64,000 nt of DNA from Planococcus soli (GTDB lineage Bacteria > Bacillota > Bacilli > Bacillales_A > Planococcaceae), in the NCBI RefSeq assembly GCF_016881065.1, contig NZ_WXYN01000051.1, positions 496,001-560,000 on the forward strand, given 5' to 3'. Numbering within the stretch: position 1 is the first letter of the stretch; each line of letters opens with the position of its first letter. The position numbers were made by a program, and so were the translations under genes. The notes beneath the pieces were generated by a model. The model did no database searches, was not told where the DNA came from, and was given only the letters and a program-made list of their open reading frames with translations. This document shows positions 16,825 to 27,441 of the stretch, one piece after another.

Positions 16825-18894
16825 ATGGCGGATTTTTTAGTGATTGTTGAGTCGCCTGCAAAGGCTAAGACAATCGAACGGTATTTGGGCAAGAAATATA
16901 AAGTCCGTGCTTCACTTGGACATTTACGCGATTTGCCCCGGAGTCAAATGGGTGTGGACGTGGAAAACAATTATGAACCTCGATATATTACGATAAGAGG
17001 CAAAGGCCCGATATTACAGGATCTTAAAAAAGAAGCGAAAAAAGCGAAGAAAGTCTTTCTCGCAGCTGACCCCGACAGAGAAGGGGAAGCGATTGCATGG
17101 CATTTGGCCACCGCACTCGGAATTGACCAAACTTCGGATTGCCGTGTGGTCTTTAATGAAATTACTAAAGATGCCATTAAAGAATCGTTCAAACACCCGC
17201 GCAAAATTGATATGGATCTGGTCGATGCACAACAGGCACGCCGGATTTTGGATCGTCTCGTCGGCTACAGCATCAGTCCGTTGCTTTGGAAAAAAGTGAA
17301 AAAAGGATTATCTGCTGGGCGCGTACAATCTGTAGCTCTTCGGCTGGTCATTGATCGGGAAAATGAAATTAAAAGCTTTGAACCGGAAGAATACTGGTCC
17401 ATTACGGGAGAGTTTGAAAAAGCCAAGAAGCAATTCGAAGCACAATTCTACGGCAATACAAAAGAAAAAATGAAACTGAACAACGAAGCAGATGTCAAAG
17501 CTGTCATGGCTTCGATGAAAGGCAAAGACTTTACAGTAAACCGCGTGGTGAAAAAAGAGAGAAAAAGAAATCCATCCCCTTCTTTTACAACCTCTTCACT
17601 CCAGCAGGAAGCAGCCCGCAAATTAAACTTCCGAGCCAAAAAGACAATGATGCTTGCGCAGCAATTGTATGAAGGTATTGCAGTCGGAAAAGAAGGCATT
17701 ACCGGTTTGATTACTTACATGCGAACGGATTCTACACGTATCTCGGATACGGCGAAAAAGGATACGATCGATTTTATCGTTGAAAACTACGGCGAGCAAT
17801 ACGTCACGCAAAAAGCGGCTGCCAAGCAGTCAGCAAAATCACAGGATGCCCACGAAGCGGTGCGTCCGACGAGTGTAATGCGGACTCCGGAATCGATGAA
17901 GAGCATCCTGTCCCGGGATCTTCACCGTTTGTATAAACTGATTTGGGATCGTTTTGTTGCCAGCCAGATGGCGCCAGCAGTTTTGGATACCGTTATGGCG
18001 GAACTGCAGAACGGTGAAGCGGTATTCCGCGCAAACGGTTCACAAGTTAAATTTCCTGGTTTCATGAAACTTTACATTGAAGGTACAGACGATCAAAAAG
18101 AAGAAAAAGATAATATTTTGCCGGAAATGGCTGAAGGCGACATCGTGAAAGCGGTTGAAGTTACGCCTAATCAGCATTTTACGCAGCCGCCTCCACGTTT
18201 TACAGAGGCTCGTTTGGTACGGACACTCGAAGAACTTGGAATAGGACGTCCGTCAACCTATGCACCAACACTGGATACCATCCAGAAGCGCGGATACGTA
18301 ACGCTGGATGCTAAAAGATTTATTCCGACCGAATTGGGTGAGATTGTCCATCAGCTGGTACTCGAATTTTTCCCTGATATTCTGAATATCGAATTCACCG
18401 CTAAAATGGAGCACGATCTGGATACCGTCGAAGAAGGCGAAATCGATTGGCGTTCGATCATCAATGCATTTTATCTGGAATTTGAGAAAAATGTTGAAGT
18501 GGCAGAAGAAGAAATGGAAAAAGTACAGATCAAAGATGAGCCCGTAGGCGAAGATTGTGAATTATGCGGTTCGCCGCTGGTCTACAAGCTTGGACGATAC
18601 GGTAAATTTATGGCCTGCAGCAATTTTCCGGAATGCCGCAATACAAAAGCCATCGTCAAGCATATTGGCGTTAAATGCCCGACATGCAAAGAAGGCGAGA
18701 TTGTTGAAAGAAAAAGCAAAAAACGCCGTATTTTCTATGGCTGTGAACGCTATCCGGAATGTGAATTCGTATCATGGGACAAACCGATCGAACGGCCATG
18801 TCCAAAATGCAACGAACTGCTGGTAGAGAAAAAAGTGAAAAAAGGCGTTCAAATCAATTGCACAAGCTGTGATTACAAAGAAGAAGTTCAATAA
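16825..18894 (+). CDS. topA: DNA topoisomerase I
   Basis: TopA is the type IA enzyme that relaxes negative supercoils. The 689-residue protein has the Toprim domain with Glu9 in V-I-V-E-S-P-A-K-A and the D-P-D-R-E-G-E acidic cluster at 82-88. The active-site tyrosine is Tyr298 in [10 protein letters not shown]. Three C-terminal zinc-ribbon modules carry pairs of cysteines, the last two starting C-P-T-C and C-P-K-C. I chose ATG 16825, behind AGGAGGAAAT; an in-frame ATG upstream overlaps the promoter region. trmFO follows 21 bases later, so the two are probably co-transcribed. Confidence 0.98.
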   Translation: MADFLVIVESPAKAKTIERYLGKKYKVRASLGHLRDLPRSQMGVDVENNYEPRYITIRGKGPILQDLKKEAKKAKKVFLAADPDREGEAIAWHLATALGIDQTSDCRVVFNEITKDAIKESFKHPRKIDMDLVDAQQARRILDRLVGYSISPLLWKKVKKGLSAGRVQSVALRLVIDRENEIKSFEPEEYWSITGEFEKAKKQFEAQFYGNTKEKMKLNNEADVKAVMASMKGKDFTVNRVVKKERKRNPSPSFTTSSLQQEAARKLNFRAKKTMMLAQQLYEGIAVGKEGITGLITYMRTDSTRISDTAKKDTIDFIVENYGEQYVTQKAAAKQSAKSQDAHEAVRPTSVMRTPESMKSILSRDLHRLYKLIWDRFVASQMAPAVLDTVMAELQNGEAVFRANGSQVKFPGFMKLYIEGTDDQKEEKDNILPEMAEGDIVKAVEVTPNQHFTQPPPRFTEARLVRTLEELGIGRPSTYAPTLDTIQKRGYVTLDAKRFIPTELGEIVHQLVLEFFPDILNIEFTAKMEHDLDTVEEGEIDWRSIINAFYLEFEKNVEVAEEEMEKVQIKDEPVGEDCELCGSPLVYKLGRYGKFMACSNFPECRNTKAIVKHIGVKCPTCKEGEIVERKSKKRRIFYGCERYPECEFVSWDKPIERPCPKCNELLVEKKVKKGVQINCTSCDYKEEVQ

Positions 18895-18915
18895 TAATTA
18901 TAGAGGTGTTTTAAA

Positions 18916-20226
18916 ATGACGAAATTTGTAAACGTAATTGGAGCAGGATTGGCTGGCAGTGAAGCAGCGTGGCAAATCGCAAAACGAGGAGTTAATGTCC
19001 GTTTATACGAGATGCGCCCGGTAAAGCAGACACCAGCCCATCATACTGACAAATTTGCAGAGTTGGTTTGCAGCAACTCGCTGCGCGCCAATTCCTTGAC
19101 CAACGCAGTCGGTGTAATCAAAGAGGAAATGCGCAAACTGGACTCGGTAATTATCGAGTCGGCTGACCGGGCGTCTGTGCCCGCCGGTGGAGCGCTTGCA
19201 GTTGATCGCCATGAATTTGCAGGTGCAGTAACTGACAAAGTCAGAAACCATCCGCTTGTCGAAGTGATCAATGAAGAAGTGACTGAAATTCCAGAGGGCA
19301 TCACGATTATTGCTACTGGCCCCCTTACCTCTCCAGCACTGGCTGAAAAGATTCGTAAATTGACAGGCGAAGAATATTTGTATTTTTACGATGCGGCAGC
19401 ACCGATTGTTGAAAAAGACAGCATTGATATGGACAAGGTCTACTTGAAATCCCGCTACGACAAAGGGGAAGCGGCTTACTTGAACTGCCCGATGACGGAA
19501 GAAGAGTTCAAGCGTTTCCATACAGCGCTTGTCGAAGCGGAAGTTGTGCCATTGAAAGAATTTGAAAAAGAAATTTATTTTGAAGGCTGTATGCCGGTGG
19601 AAGTTATGGCCTCGAGAGGTGAGAAAACCCTGACTTTTGGACCGATGAAGCCGGTAGGGCTGGAAGATCCGAAAACAGGCAAAATTCCTTACGCCGTTGT
19701 TCAGCTTCGCCAAGACGATGCAGCTGGAACGCTTTACAATATAGTCGGGTTCCAGACGCACCTGAAATGGGGACCTCAAAAAGAAGTGCTTAAATTGATC
19801 CCTGGACTAGAGAATGTGGAAATTGTGCGCTATGGTGTCATGCACCGCAATACATTTATCAATTCACCGCGTGTCTTGAAGCCGACTTATCAATTGAAAG
19901 CTGACGAAAACATCTTCTTTGCCGGCCAAATGACTGGTGTAGAAGGTTACGTTGAATCCGCTGGCAGCGGTTTATTAGCAGGCATCAATGCCGCAAAATT
20001 GGTACTGGGTGAAGAGTTGTTAGTGTTCCCTGCTGAAACGGCTCTAGGCAGCATGGCCCGTTACATCACGGAGGCGGACAGCAAAAACTTCCAGCCGATG
20101 AATGTTAACTTTGGATTGTTTCCGGATCTGGGCGAACGGATCCGTTCAAAACAGGAGCGTGCAGAAAAACACGCAGACCGGGCATTAGCTTCAATTCAAA
20201 ATTATATGAATACAGTGACTGTTTAA
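18916..20226 (+). CDS. trmFO: Folate-dependent tRNA m5U54 methyltransferase TrmFO
   Basis: TrmFO makes ribothymidine at position 54 of tRNA using methylenetetrahydrofolate and FADH2, replacing the SAM-dependent TrmA of proteobacteria. The 436-residue flavoprotein has the FAD-binding motif [12 protein letters not shown] near its start. Other family motifs include C-S-N-S-L-R and, near the C-terminus, [18 protein letters not shown]. It was once called gid and resembles GidA/MnmG, but the length and these motifs fit TrmFO. Its terminator overlaps the next promoter. Confidence 0.97.
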   Translation: MTKFVNVIGAGLAGSEAAWQIAKRGVNVRLYEMRPVKQTPAHHTDKFAELVCSNSLRANSLTNAVGVIKEEMRKLDSVIIESADRASVPAGGALAVDRHEFAGAVTDKVRNHPLVEVINEEVTEIPEGITIIATGPLTSPALAEKIRKLTGEEYLYFYDAAAPIVEKDSIDMDKVYLKSRYDKGEAAYLNCPMTEEEFKRFHTALVEAEVVPLKEFEKEIYFEGCMPVEVMASRGEKTLTFGPMKPVGLEDPKTGKIPYAVVQLRQDDAAGTLYNIVGFQTHLKWGPQKEVLKLIPGLENVEIVRYGVMHRNTFINSPRVLKPTYQLKADENIFFAGQMTGVEGYVESAGSGLLAGINAAKLVLGEELLVFPAETALGSMARYITEADSKNFQPMNVNFGLFPDLGERIRSKQERAEKHADRALASIQNYMNTVTV

Positions 20227-20256
20227 TTGATAAAAGCCTCTAAATGTTGTTATAAT
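20227..20256 (+). promoter_or_regulatory. Promoter for xerC-hslVU embedded in trmFO terminator
   Basis: TTGATA (20227-20232) and a perfect TATAAT (20251-20256) are 18 bases apart. The spacer is the 5' arm of the trmFO terminator and the -10 lies in its loop. Confidence 0.6.
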
Positions 20257-20269
20257 TTAGAGGCTTTTG
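20232..20269 (+). terminator. Rho-independent terminator of trmFO
   Basis: A 14-base perfect stem AAAAGCCTCTAAAT (20232-20245) with ATTTAGAGGCTTTT (20255-20268) has a nine-base loop. Confidence 0.85.
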
Positions 20270-20293
20270 TATTTGGTGAAAGGTGGAGCATAG

Positions 20294-21187
20294 ATGGAGA
20301 AAGAGAAGATGCTTGAATCTTTTATGACGTATATTCAACTCGAGAAAAATTATTCTGAACACACCGTCCACCATTATGCGTATGATTTGGCGGATTTTTT
20401 TCTGTTTCTGAATGCAGAAGGCGTGCCTAATATCAGAGAAGTCGAATATATGCATGCACGAAACTATGTTACGAAACTATACGATGCCAAATTATCCCGA
20501 ACCACCGTTTCCAGAAAAATTTCTGCAATCCGTTCTTTTTTCCGTTACGGCAATCGCGAGTTTGGTTTGGATGAAGCTGCATTCAGATCGCTGTACCACC
20601 CGAAAAAAGAAGAACGGCTGCCGCAATTTTTCTATGAGGAAGAGTTGGCTCAGCTTTTCAAGTCGGTACAGGGTGAAGACAAGCTGTCCATCCGCAATAC
20701 AGCGCTTTTGGAACTGCTGTATGCGACAGGGATGCGTGTCAGCGAATGCGTCTCTATTCGCTTGGGCGATTTGGATCAGACGATGCAGATTGTCAAAGTC
20801 ATGGGAAAAGGCCGTAAAGAGCGTTACATTCCCTACGGCCAGTTTGCGCAGGACGCCCTGGAACATTACATGGAAGATGCACGTCCTAAACTGATGAAGA
20901 ACCAAAAACACGATTATCTGTTTGTGAATAGCCGTGGAGAGACGGTGACTGATCGAGGTGTTCGCCACATTTTAAGCGAATGCATGAAAAAAGCCTCTGT
21001 CAATTCTTCTATTTACCCGCATATGATCCGCCATACATTTGCAACTCACCTGATAAACAATGGTGCCGATATTCGGACCGTCCAGGAATTGCTTGGACAT
21101 TCTCATTTAAGTTCAACGCAGGTATATACGCATGTCACCAAAGAGCATTTGCGAAATACTTACTTGAATTCACACCCGAGAGCTTAG
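20294..21187 (+). CDS. xerC: Tyrosine recombinase XerC
   Basis: XerC (CodV) resolves chromosome dimers at dif together with XerD. The 297-residue protein has the N-terminal SAM-like core-binding domain and the full catalytic set: Arg148 in G-M-R-V-S, Lys172, His243 and Arg246 in H-M-I-R-H, His269 in L-G-H-S and the nucleophile Tyr278 in Q-V-Y-T-H. Its place directly before hslVU and codY is that of codV in B. subtilis, which separates it from XerD and from phage integrases. AAAGGTGGA precedes the ATG. No dif site was seen in the window. Confidence 0.96.
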   Translation: MEKEKMLESFMTYIQLEKNYSEHTVHHYAYDLADFFLFLNAEGVPNIREVEYMHARNYVTKLYDAKLSRTTVSRKISAIRSFFRYGNREFGLDEAAFRSLYHPKKEERLPQFFYEEELAQLFKSVQGEDKLSIRNTALLELLYATGMRVSECVSIRLGDLDQTMQIVKVMGKGRKERYIPYGQFAQDALEHYMEDARPKLMKNQKHDYLFVNSRGETVTDRGVRHILSECMKKASVNSSIYPHMIRHTFATHLINNGADIRTVQELLGHSHLSSTQVYTHVTKEHLRNTYLNSHPRA

Positions 21188-21203
21188 AAAGGGGAACTTT
21201 ACC

Positions 21204-21749
21204 ATGCAACAATTTCACGCAACCACGATATTTGCAGTTCAACATAACGGCGAATGTGCCATGTCTGGCGATGGCCAAGTGACATTCGGCAACGCAGTGG
21301 TCATGAAGCATACAGCAAAAAAAGTAAGGAAACTGTACAACGGCCAGGTTTTGACTGGATTCGCAGGATCGGTGGCTGATGCATTTACGCTGTTTGAAAT
21401 GTTCGAAGGCAAATTGACGGAATATAACGGCAACCTTCAACGGGCAGCGGTCGAGCTTGCCAAGCAGTGGCGCGGAGATAAAATGCTTCGCCAATTGGAA
21501 GCGATGCTCATCATTATGAACAAAGATGAATTGCTGCTGGTGTCTGGCACCGGAGAAGTCATCGAACCCGACGATGGAATTTTGGCCATCGGTTCAGGCG
21601 GAAACTATGCACTGGCTGCGGGACGTGCTTTGAAAAAATACGCTGGAGACAATATGACTGCCGCACAAATTGCACAATCTGCGCTGGAGACAGCTGCCGA
21701 CATCTGCGTCTACACCAATCATCAAATCATAGTGGAGGAATTGTCCTAA
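21204..21749 (+). CDS. hslV: ATP-dependent protease peptidase subunit HslV (ClpQ/CodW)
   Basis: HslV forms the proteasome-like core that HslU feeds with unfolded protein. The 181-residue sequence is a full HslV, with [19 protein letters not shown] and [16 protein letters not shown]. Its N-terminus M-Q-Q-F-H-A-T-T-I is extended relative to E. coli HslV, which matures to a Thr-Thr start. B. subtilis CodW has been described as using an N-terminal serine at residue 2; here residue 2 is Gln, so the nucleophile is more likely Thr7 after removal of six residues. AGAAAGGGG supports ATG 21204. It overlaps hslU by one base. Confidence 0.96.
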   Translation: MQQFHATTIFAVQHNGECAMSGDGQVTFGNAVVMKHTAKKVRKLYNGQVLTGFAGSVADAFTLFEMFEGKLTEYNGNLQRAAVELAKQWRGDKMLRQLEAMLIIMNKDELLLVSGTGEVIEPDDGILAIGSGGNYALAAGRALKKYAGDNMTAAQIAQSALETAADICVYTNHQIIVEELS

Positions 21750-23146
21750 TGAAAAATCAAACCGATTTAACGCCAAGACAAATTACTGACCACCTGGACC
21801 GCTATATTGTCGGCCAAAAAGATGCGAAGCGATCGATTGCCATCGCATTGCGCAACCGCTATCGCAGAAGCCGGCTGGATGAAGAAATGCGCGGTGAAGT
21901 CATTCCCAAGAACATTTTAATGATCGGGCCAACCGGTGTCGGGAAAACTGAAATCGCACGACGGATTGCCAAATTGACCGGGGCCCCTTTCATCAAGGTG
22001 GAAGCGACCAAGTTTACTGAAGTTGGCTATGTCGGCCGCGACGTTGAATCCATGGTGCGCGACCTGGTTGAAGCAGCTGTAAGGATTGTCAAAGAAGAAA
22101 AATTCGAAGCGGTCCAATTTCAAGCAGAATCAGCCGCCAATGAACGAATCGTAAAATTATTGGCTCCATCGATGCGTAAAAAACAAACGAACCAAAACCC
22201 GCTGGAGATGCTCTTCGGCCAGAAACTTGAGCAGGAAGAAGAAGAACCTACTGCTGAAGTGGAAGTGCGTGTCAAAAGGAGAGAAATTGCTGCTGACTTG
22301 AAAGCCGGCAAACTGGAAGACGAATGGGTAACCGTCGAAGTAGTTGAAAATTCACTTTCCATGTTTGATGCGCTGCAAGGCTCGGGTATGGAGCAGATGG
22401 GCGCAAACATGCAGGATGCGTTTTCGTCGCTTATGCCAAAGAAAAAGAAAAAACGGCGTTTGCAGGTAAAAGAAGCCCGTCGCATTTTGACGGCGGAAGA
22501 AGCGGCTAAACTCGTGGATGATGAAGAAGTGGCAATGGAAGCGATCGAGCGTGCTGAACAGCATGGCATTATTTTTATCGATGAAATGGACAAAATAGCC
22601 AGCAAGAGCAGTTCTTCTTCAGCGGATGTTTCGCGGGAAGGTGTTCAGCGCGACATTTTGCCAATAGTCGAAGGCTCCACAGTTTCTACGAAATACGGCG
22701 CAGTCAAAACGGATTATGTGCTGTTCGTTGCTGCAGGCGCATTTCATATGTCCAAGCCATCCGATTTAATACCGGAACTGCAGGGACGCTTCCCGATTCG
22801 GGTAGAGCTGCAGAAGCTGGAAGTAGAGGATTTTGTTAAAATTCTAACAGAACCAAAACATTCTTTGATAAATCAATATAAAGCCCTTCTCGAAACCGAG
22901 GGAGTTGTGGTACACTTCAATGATGCCTCAATAATCAGACTTGCAGAAATTGCATATGAAGTAAATCAGGACACAGATAACATCGGCGCGCGCAGGCTGC
23001 ACACAATATTGGAGCGCTTGTTGGAAGATTTGTCTTTCGAAGCTTCCGAGATTTCACCGGCACAAATTGACATAACCCCCCAATATGTGAACGAAAAACT
23101 TGAGAATGTGGCGAAAAACAAAGACTTGTCACAATTTATTCTGTAA
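21749..23146 (+). CDS. hslU: HslU ATPase (ClpY/CodX)
   Basis: HslU is the AAA+ unfoldase partner of HslV. The 465-residue protein shows the N-terminal T-P-R-Q-I segment, Walker [10 protein letters not shown] near residue 58, an inserted helical I domain rich in acidic residues (about residues 110-245), Walker [11 protein letters not shown], and the typical C-terminal tail ending F-I-L, which docks into HslV. It starts on the last base of the hslV stop, so the two subunits are translated together. Confidence 0.97.
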   Translation: MKNQTDLTPRQITDHLDRYIVGQKDAKRSIAIALRNRYRRSRLDEEMRGEVIPKNILMIGPTGVGKTEIARRIAKLTGAPFIKVEATKFTEVGYVGRDVESMVRDLVEAAVRIVKEEKFEAVQFQAESAANERIVKLLAPSMRKKQTNQNPLEMLFGQKLEQEEEEPTAEVEVRVKRREIAADLKAGKLEDEWVTVEVVENSLSMFDALQGSGMEQMGANMQDAFSSLMPKKKKKRRLQVKEARRILTAEEAAKLVDDEEVAMEAIERAEQHGIIFIDEMDKIASKSSSSSADVSREGVQRDILPIVEGSTVSTKYGAVKTDYVLFVAAGAFHMSKPSDLIPELQGRFPIRVELQKLEVEDFVKILTEPKHSLINQYKALLETEGVVVHFNDASIIRLAEIAYEVNQDTDNIGARRLHTILERLLEDLSFEASEISPAQIDITPQYVNEKLENVAKNKDLSQFIL

Positions 23147-23161
23147 AACAAGGCAAATTAG

Positions 23162-23190
23162 TTTCAATAAAGAGTAAAAACCTTTAGAAT
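23162..23190 (+). promoter_or_regulatory. Candidate promoter for codY
   Basis: TTTCAA (23162-23167) and TAGAAT (23185-23190) are 17 bases apart. The match is modest; codY could also be read through from hslU. Confidence 0.4.
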
Positions 23191-23232
23191 ATTGAATAAA
23201 TACGGAACGAATTATGTAGGAGGTTCATTTAA

Positions 23233-24012
23233 ATGAATTTATTAGGAAAAACAAGACGAATTAACTCTATGCTGGAAGCAGCGGGCGGAAAAAAAGTAAA
23301 CTTTAAAGATATGGCTGAAACTTTAAGCGAAGTGATTGAATGCAACGCATTCGTCGTTAGCCGTAAAGGTAAAGTGTTGGGTTACGCAATCAATCAGCAA
23401 ATCGAAAACGAACGCATGATAGGGATGCTGGAAGATCGTCAATTCCCGATTGAATACACACAAAAACTTTCAAACATCACCGAAACTACTGAAAACTTGG
23501 ATGTTAACAGCGAACACACGATTTTCCCTGTGGAAGAACGCGAATTGTTCAAAAACGGCTTAACGACTATCGTTCCGATTAACGGCGGCGGCGAACGTCT
23601 TGGGACATTGCTTCTTGGGCGCGTTGACGCAGAATTCCATGACGATGATTTAATTCTTGGCGAATACGGCGCAACTGTTGTAGGGATGGAAATCCTTCGT
23701 GAAAAAGGCGACCGCATCGAAGAAGAAGCACGCAGCAAAGCTGTTGTGCAAATGGCGATTTCTTCACTTTCATATAGCGAACTTGAAGCAATCGAACACA
23801 TTTTTGAAGAGCTTGACGGCAACGAAGGTTTGCTAGTCGCTTCAAAAATCGCTGACCGTGTAGGTATTACGCGTTCAGTTATCGTAAATGCGCTACGTAA
23901 GCTTGAAAGTGCAGGCGTTATCGAATCACGCTCTCTAGGAATGAAAGGGACATACATCAAAGTATTGAACACAAAATTCCTGGCAGAGCTTGAACAATTG
24001 AAAATGAACTAA
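23233..24012 (+). CDS. codY: GTP- and branched-chain amino acid-sensing regulator CodY
   Basis: CodY is the global repressor that senses GTP and isoleucine, leucine and valine and switches off nutrient-scavenging genes in rich conditions. The 259-residue protein has the N-terminal GAF-like ligand domain (about 1-155), a long linker helix and a C-terminal winged helix-turn-helix with [24 protein letters not shown] at about 203-226. AGGAGG lies upstream of the ATG and a strong terminator follows. In B. subtilis the flagellar operon begins directly after codY; here rpsB does. Confidence 0.98.
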   Translation: MNLLGKTRRINSMLEAAGGKKVNFKDMAETLSEVIECNAFVVSRKGKVLGYAINQQIENERMIGMLEDRQFPIEYTQKLSNITETTENLDVNSEHTIFPVEERELFKNGLTTIVPINGGGERLGTLLLGRVDAEFHDDDLILGEYGATVVGMEILREKGDRIEEEARSKAVVQMAISSLSYSELEAIEHIFEELDGNEGLLVASKIADRVGITRSVIVNALRKLESAGVIESRSLGMKGTYIKVLNTKFLAELEQLKMN

Positions 24013-24021
24013 TGGACTCTT

Positions 24022-24056
24022 AAAAGGTGCCGGGAATTTTCCCGGCACCTTTTGTT
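24022..24056 (+). terminator. Rho-independent terminator of codY
   Basis: A 15-base perfect stem AAAAGGTGCCGGGAA (24022-24036) with TTCCCGGCACCTTTT (24039-24053), two-base spacer, followed by GTTATT. Confidence 0.92.
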
Positions 24057-24087
24057 ATTGGCATTTTCGTTTCTTGAAAGAAACCTG

Positions 24088-24117
24088 TTGCGGTGTTAAG
24101 GGGAAGCATGGTATAAT
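24088..24117 (+). promoter_or_regulatory. Sigma-A promoter for rpsB-tsf
   Basis: TTGCGG (24088-24093) and a perfect TATAAT (24112-24117) are 18 bases apart; the leader is about 110 bases long. Confidence 0.75.
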
Positions 24118-24139
24118 TTCAAATGGTGTTAAATACACA

Positions 24140-24199
24140 CGCATTTCGATTTGAGTCGCAGGTGCCCAACAGGGTAACGGTTCAGAGAAGAAAAATGCG
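24140..24199 (+). promoter_or_regulatory. Structured rpsB leader, possible autoregulatory element
   Basis: The rpsB leader folds into a closed stem CGCATTT (24140-24146) with AAATGCG (24193-24199), an inner stem TGAGTCG (24152-24158) with CGGTTCA (24178-24184) using two G-U pairs, and a small CCC/GGG hairpin inside. It sits between the promoter and the ribosome site. Control by ribosomal protein S2 is known in other bacteria; for this structure it is an inference. Confidence 0.5.
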
Positions 24200-24234
24200 G
24201 AGGGAAAAAATAACCTATCAGGAGGAAACATATC

Positions 24235-24951
24235 ATGGCAGTAATCTCAATGAAACAATTGTTAGAAGCTGGTGTACACTTTGGCCACCAGACTCGCCGC
24301 TGGAACCCGAAAATGAAAAAATATATCTTCGTGGAACGTAACGGCATCTACATCATCGATCTTCAAAAAACAGTCCGCAAATTGGAGGAAGCTTATAGCT
24401 TCATGAAACAAGTGGGCGAAGAAGGCGGTAAAGTACTTTTCGTTGGTACGAAGAAACAAGCTCAGGACGCGATCAAAGAAGAAGCAGAACGTTCTGGCAA
24501 CTACTACATCAACCAACGTTGGTTGGGTGGAACACTTACGAACTTCGGTACAATCCAAAAACGTGTGAACCGTTTGAAACAAATCGAGCGCATGGAAGAA
24601 GATGGAACTTTTGAAGTTCTACCGAAAAAAGAAGTTGTTCAGTTGAAAAAACAACACGAACGCCTTGTTAAATTCCTTGGCGGTATCCGTGACATGAGTT
24701 CACTACCGGACGTAATGTTCGTAGTTGATCCACGTAAAGAACGCATTGCAGTTGCAGAAGCAATGAAATTGAACATCCCTATCGTTGGTATCGTTGATAC
24801 AAACTGTGATCCGGATGAAATCGATTATGTTATTCCTGCAAACGACGATGCAATCCGTGCAGTTAAATTGTTAACTGGTAAAATGGCGGACGCTTTGCTT
24901 GAGTCAAAACCGGAAGAAGAAGAAGAAACTCAAGCTGAATCTGCTGAGTAA
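24235..24951 (+). CDS. rpsB: 30S ribosomal protein S2
   Basis: S2 is a late-binding 30S protein needed for S1 attachment and initiation. The 238-residue protein begins [25 protein letters not shown], the family's diagnostic start, and has [10 protein letters not shown] and [12 protein letters not shown]. The acidic C-terminus rich in Glu is common in Bacilli. CAGGAGG precedes the ATG. An attenuator separates it from tsf. Confidence 0.99.
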   Translation: MAVISMKQLLEAGVHFGHQTRRWNPKMKKYIFVERNGIYIIDLQKTVRKLEEAYSFMKQVGEEGGKVLFVGTKKQAQDAIKEEAERSGNYYINQRWLGGTLTNFGTIQKRVNRLKQIERMEEDGTFEVLPKKEVVQLKKQHERLVKFLGGIRDMSSLPDVMFVVDPRKERIAVAEAMKLNIPIVGIVDTNCDPDEIDYVIPANDDAIRAVKLLTGKMADALLESKPEEEEETQAESAE

Positions 24952-24965
24952 TTCGTAATTTACAC

Positions 24966-25003
24966 AGGTGATAAGCGGCCAACCCCACTTATCACCTTTT
25001 TTT
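24966..25003 (+). terminator. Intra-operon terminator or attenuator between rpsB and tsf
   Basis: AGGTGATAAG (24966-24975) pairs with CTTATCACCT (24988-24997), followed by seven T's. I see no clear promoter between it and tsf, so partial readthrough probably sets the S2 to EF-Ts ratio. Confidence 0.85.
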
Positions 25004-25040
25004 GAGAAAATGCACCAAATTATAGAGGAGGAATTTAATC

Positions 25041-25925
25041 ATGGCAGTTACAGCACAAATGGTAAAAGAATTGCGTGCAAAAACAGGCGCAGGTATGATG
25101 GATTGTAAAAAAGCTTTAGTGGAAACAGACGGAGATATGGAAGCGGCTCTAGATTTCTTGCGTGAAAAAGGCCTTTCAAGCGCTTCTAAAAAAGCGGACC
25201 GCATTGCAGCTGAAGGAACAACTTCAATTCTTGTTAAAGAAAACGAAGCGATTATCTTCGAAGTAAACGCAGAAACTGACTTTGTTGCGAAAAACGAAGG
25301 CTTCCAGACACTTGTAAAAGAGTTAGGTGAGCACTTGATCACTACAAAACCGGCTACAGTTGAAGAAGCTAACGCTTCAACAATGTCGAACGGTTTGACA
25401 GTTGCAGACCACATTTCAAACGCAATTGCTAAAATCGGTGAAAAAATCACTTTGCGCCGCTTTGAGATCCGTACAAAATCAGATGCTGACGCTTTTGGCC
25501 CTTACCTTCACATGGGTGGACGCATTTCAGTTCTAGTGGTTCTTGAAAACTCTACTGATTCAGATGCTGCACGCGACATCGCTATGCACATCGCTGCATT
25601 AAATCCTAAATACGTTTCACGCGACGAAGTTTCTGCTGACGAAGTAGAACATGAACGCAAAATTTTGACTGAGCAAGCATTGAACGAAGGCAAGCCAGAA
25701 AAAATCGTTGCTAAAATGGTTGAAGGCCGCCTTGGCAAATATTTCGAAGACATCTGCTTGCTCGATCAGGCGTTTGTTAAGAACTCAGACCAAAAAGTTC
25801 GCGATTTTGCAGCTTCTACTGGTGGATCTGTTAAAGAATTCATTCGTTACGAAGTTGGAGAAGGCATCGAAAAACGTGAAGATAACTTTGCTGATGAAGT
25901 TATGAGCCAGGTTAACAAAAAATAA
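25041..25925 (+). CDS. tsf: Elongation factor Ts
   Basis: EF-Ts exchanges GDP for GTP on EF-Tu. The 294-residue protein has the N-terminal UBA-like domain with [19 protein letters not shown], then the core with [12 protein letters not shown] and the dimerisation domain. GAGGAGG precedes the ATG. It is flanked on both sides by hairpins with T runs, and is probably transcribed by readthrough from rpsB. Confidence 0.99.
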   Translation: MAVTAQMVKELRAKTGAGMMDCKKALVETDGDMEAALDFLREKGLSSASKKADRIAAEGTTSILVKENEAIIFEVNAETDFVAKNEGFQTLVKELGEHLITTKPATVEEANASTMSNGLTVADHISNAIAKIGEKITLRRFEIRTKSDADAFGPYLHMGGRISVLVVLENSTDSDAARDIAMHIAALNPKYVSRDEVSADEVEHERKILTEQALNEGKPEKIVAKMVEGRLGKYFEDICLLDQAFVKNSDQKVRDFAASTGGSVKEFIRYEVGEGIEKREDNFADEVMSQVNKK

Positions 25926-25951
25926 CATTGTTTATTATATGATTTATCTTG

Positions 25952-25980
25952 GGGAACACGAGAATGTGTTCCCTATTTTT
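25952..25980 (+). terminator. Terminator or attenuator between tsf and pyrH
   Basis: GGGAACAC (25952-25959) pairs with GTGTTCCC (25966-25973), followed by TATTTTT. The T run is short and interrupted, so termination may be partial. Confidence 0.7.
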
Positions 25981-26006
25981 CAATAAAAGTGTAATGGAGG
26001 GTACCG

Positions 26007-26732
26007 ATGAGTGTTCAGCAATATAAACGCATTGTATTAAAACTAAGTGGTGAAGCAATGGCAGGAGGACAAGGTTTCGGTCTGTCCCCTGAAATTATCA
26101 AATCAGTAGCAAGCCAGGTAAAAGAAGTGGTTGAACTTGGAGTGGAAGTTGCAGTCGTAGTAGGCGGCGGCAATATTTGGAGAGGCAAAGTCGGTTCCGA
26201 AATGGGAATGGACCGTGCAACAGCTGACTACATGGGCATGCTGGCAACAGTTATGAACTCGTTGGCTTTGCAGGATTCCCTGGAAAAACAGGACGTGGAA
26301 ACACGCGTTCTTTCTTCCATTGAAATGCGCCAGGTCGCTGAGCCTTACATCCGCAGAAGAGCTATTCGCCACCTGGAGAAAAAGCGGGTTGTCATTTTTG
26401 CAGCTGGTACTGGAAATCCTTATTTTTCAACTGATACAACAGCAGCTTTGCGCGCGGCCGAAATCGAAGCCGATGTCATTTTAATGGCGAAGAACAATGT
26501 TGATGGCGTGTATTCAGCTGATCCGAAAACGGATTCCACTGCTGTGAAATATGAAGAACTTTCTTATTTCGAAGTGATTCAACAAGGCTTGCAAGTGATG
26601 GATTCAACAGCTTCCACACTTTGTATGGACAATGATATCCCACTCGTAGTATTCTCAATTATGGAAAATGGAAATATAAAACGGGCTGTACTCGGAGAAA
26701 AAATCGGGACAGTAGTGAGGAGAACAATATAA
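26007..26732 (+). CDS. pyrH: UMP kinase
   Basis: PyrH phosphorylates UMP to UDP, the step before CTP and UDP-sugar synthesis, and is allosterically controlled by GTP and UTP in bacteria. The 241-residue protein belongs to the amino-acid kinase family and shows V-L-K-L-S-G-E-A near the start, [11 protein letters not shown] at about 51-61, and [22 protein letters not shown] lies before the ATG. It overlaps frr by one base, so the two are coupled. Confidence 0.98.
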   Translation: MSVQQYKRIVLKLSGEAMAGGQGFGLSPEIIKSVASQVKEVVELGVEVAVVVGGGNIWRGKVGSEMGMDRATADYMGMLATVMNSLALQDSLEKQDVETRVLSSIEMRQVAEPYIRRRAIRHLEKKRVVIFAAGTGNPYFSTDTTAALRAAEIEADVILMAKNNVDGVYSADPKTDSTAVKYEELSYFEVIQQGLQVMDSTASTLCMDNDIPLVVFSIMENGNIKRAVLGEKIGTVVRRTI

Positions 26733-27289
26733 TGCCGAAATCAGTGATGAATGACACTAAATCTAAAATGACCAATGCAATCCAGGCTTTTTCCCGTGAT
26801 CTGGCTTCTATCCGTGCTGGACGTGCAACTCCATCTATTCTGGACAAGTTAACGATCGATTATTACGGTGCTCCAACACCGGTCAATCAAGTAGCAGGCA
26901 TTTCGATTCCTGAAGCTCGTTTGATCATGATTCAGCCGTATGACAAATCGGTTCTTGGCGATATCGAGAAAGCCATCCTGAAATCTGACCTGGGCCTAAG
27001 CCCGTCAAACGATGGATCAGTCATCCGATTGGCAGTTCCGGCTTTGACGGAAGAACGCCGCAAAGATCTTGTGAAACAAGTGAAAAAAGAAGCAGAAGAG
27101 GCGAAAGTCGGAATCCGCAATATCCGCCGCGATGCCAATGATGAGTTCAAAAAACTGGAGAAGAAAAGCGAAATTACAGTTGATGACTTGCGTGGCTATT
27201 CGGACGATGTTCAGAAATTGACAGATGACAACATCTCGAAAATTGATGAAATGGCTAAAGATAAAGAAAAAGAGATTATGGAAGTTTAA
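26732..27289 (+). CDS. frr: Ribosome recycling factor
   Basis: RRF splits post-termination ribosomes together with EF-G. The 185-residue protein has the family motifs [11 protein letters not shown] near residue 27, the [12 protein letters not shown] hinge, and [12 protein letters not shown] in the C-terminal helix. It starts on the last base of the pyrH stop and is closed by a terminator, ending the rpsB-tsf-pyrH-frr cluster. Confidence 0.99.
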   Translation: MPKSVMNDTKSKMTNAIQAFSRDLASIRAGRATPSILDKLTIDYYGAPTPVNQVAGISIPEARLIMIQPYDKSVLGDIEKAILKSDLGLSPSNDGSVIRLAVPALTEERRKDLVKQVKKEAEEAKVGIRNIRRDANDEFKKLEKKSEITVDDLRGYSDDVQKLTDDNISKIDEMAKDKEKEIMEV

Positions 27290-27311
27290 ATCGAACTTCA
27301 TTTCATGTCTG

Positions 27312-27337
27312 GCGTCCTGTTAAGCAGGACGCTTTTT
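27312..27337 (+). terminator. Rho-independent terminator of pyrH-frr
   Basis: GCGTCCTG (27312-27319) pairs with CAGGACGC (27325-27332), followed by TTTTT. Confidence 0.9.
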
Positions 27338-27390
27338 CATGCCAAAAAATAACACAGTCTCTTGAAAGAAGCGCACAATGCCGTTTTTTT

Positions 27391-27399
27391 TGATATGAT
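27391..27399 (+). promoter_or_regulatory. Extended -10 promoter for uppS-cdsA-dxr
   Basis: TGATATGAT is a TGN extended -10 element preceded by a T run; no good -35 lies 17 bases upstream. The start would be about 36 bases before uppS. Confidence 0.55.
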
Positions 27400-27441
27400 A
27401 AGCATTAGACATGCCGATTTGCAATAGGTGGAGGACTAACT

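Noticed and set aside
20294-21187. xerC as a phage or integron integrase
   Set aside because: Gene order (trmFO, hslV, hslU, codY) is the conserved chromosomal one and there are no attachment repeats or mobile genes nearby.
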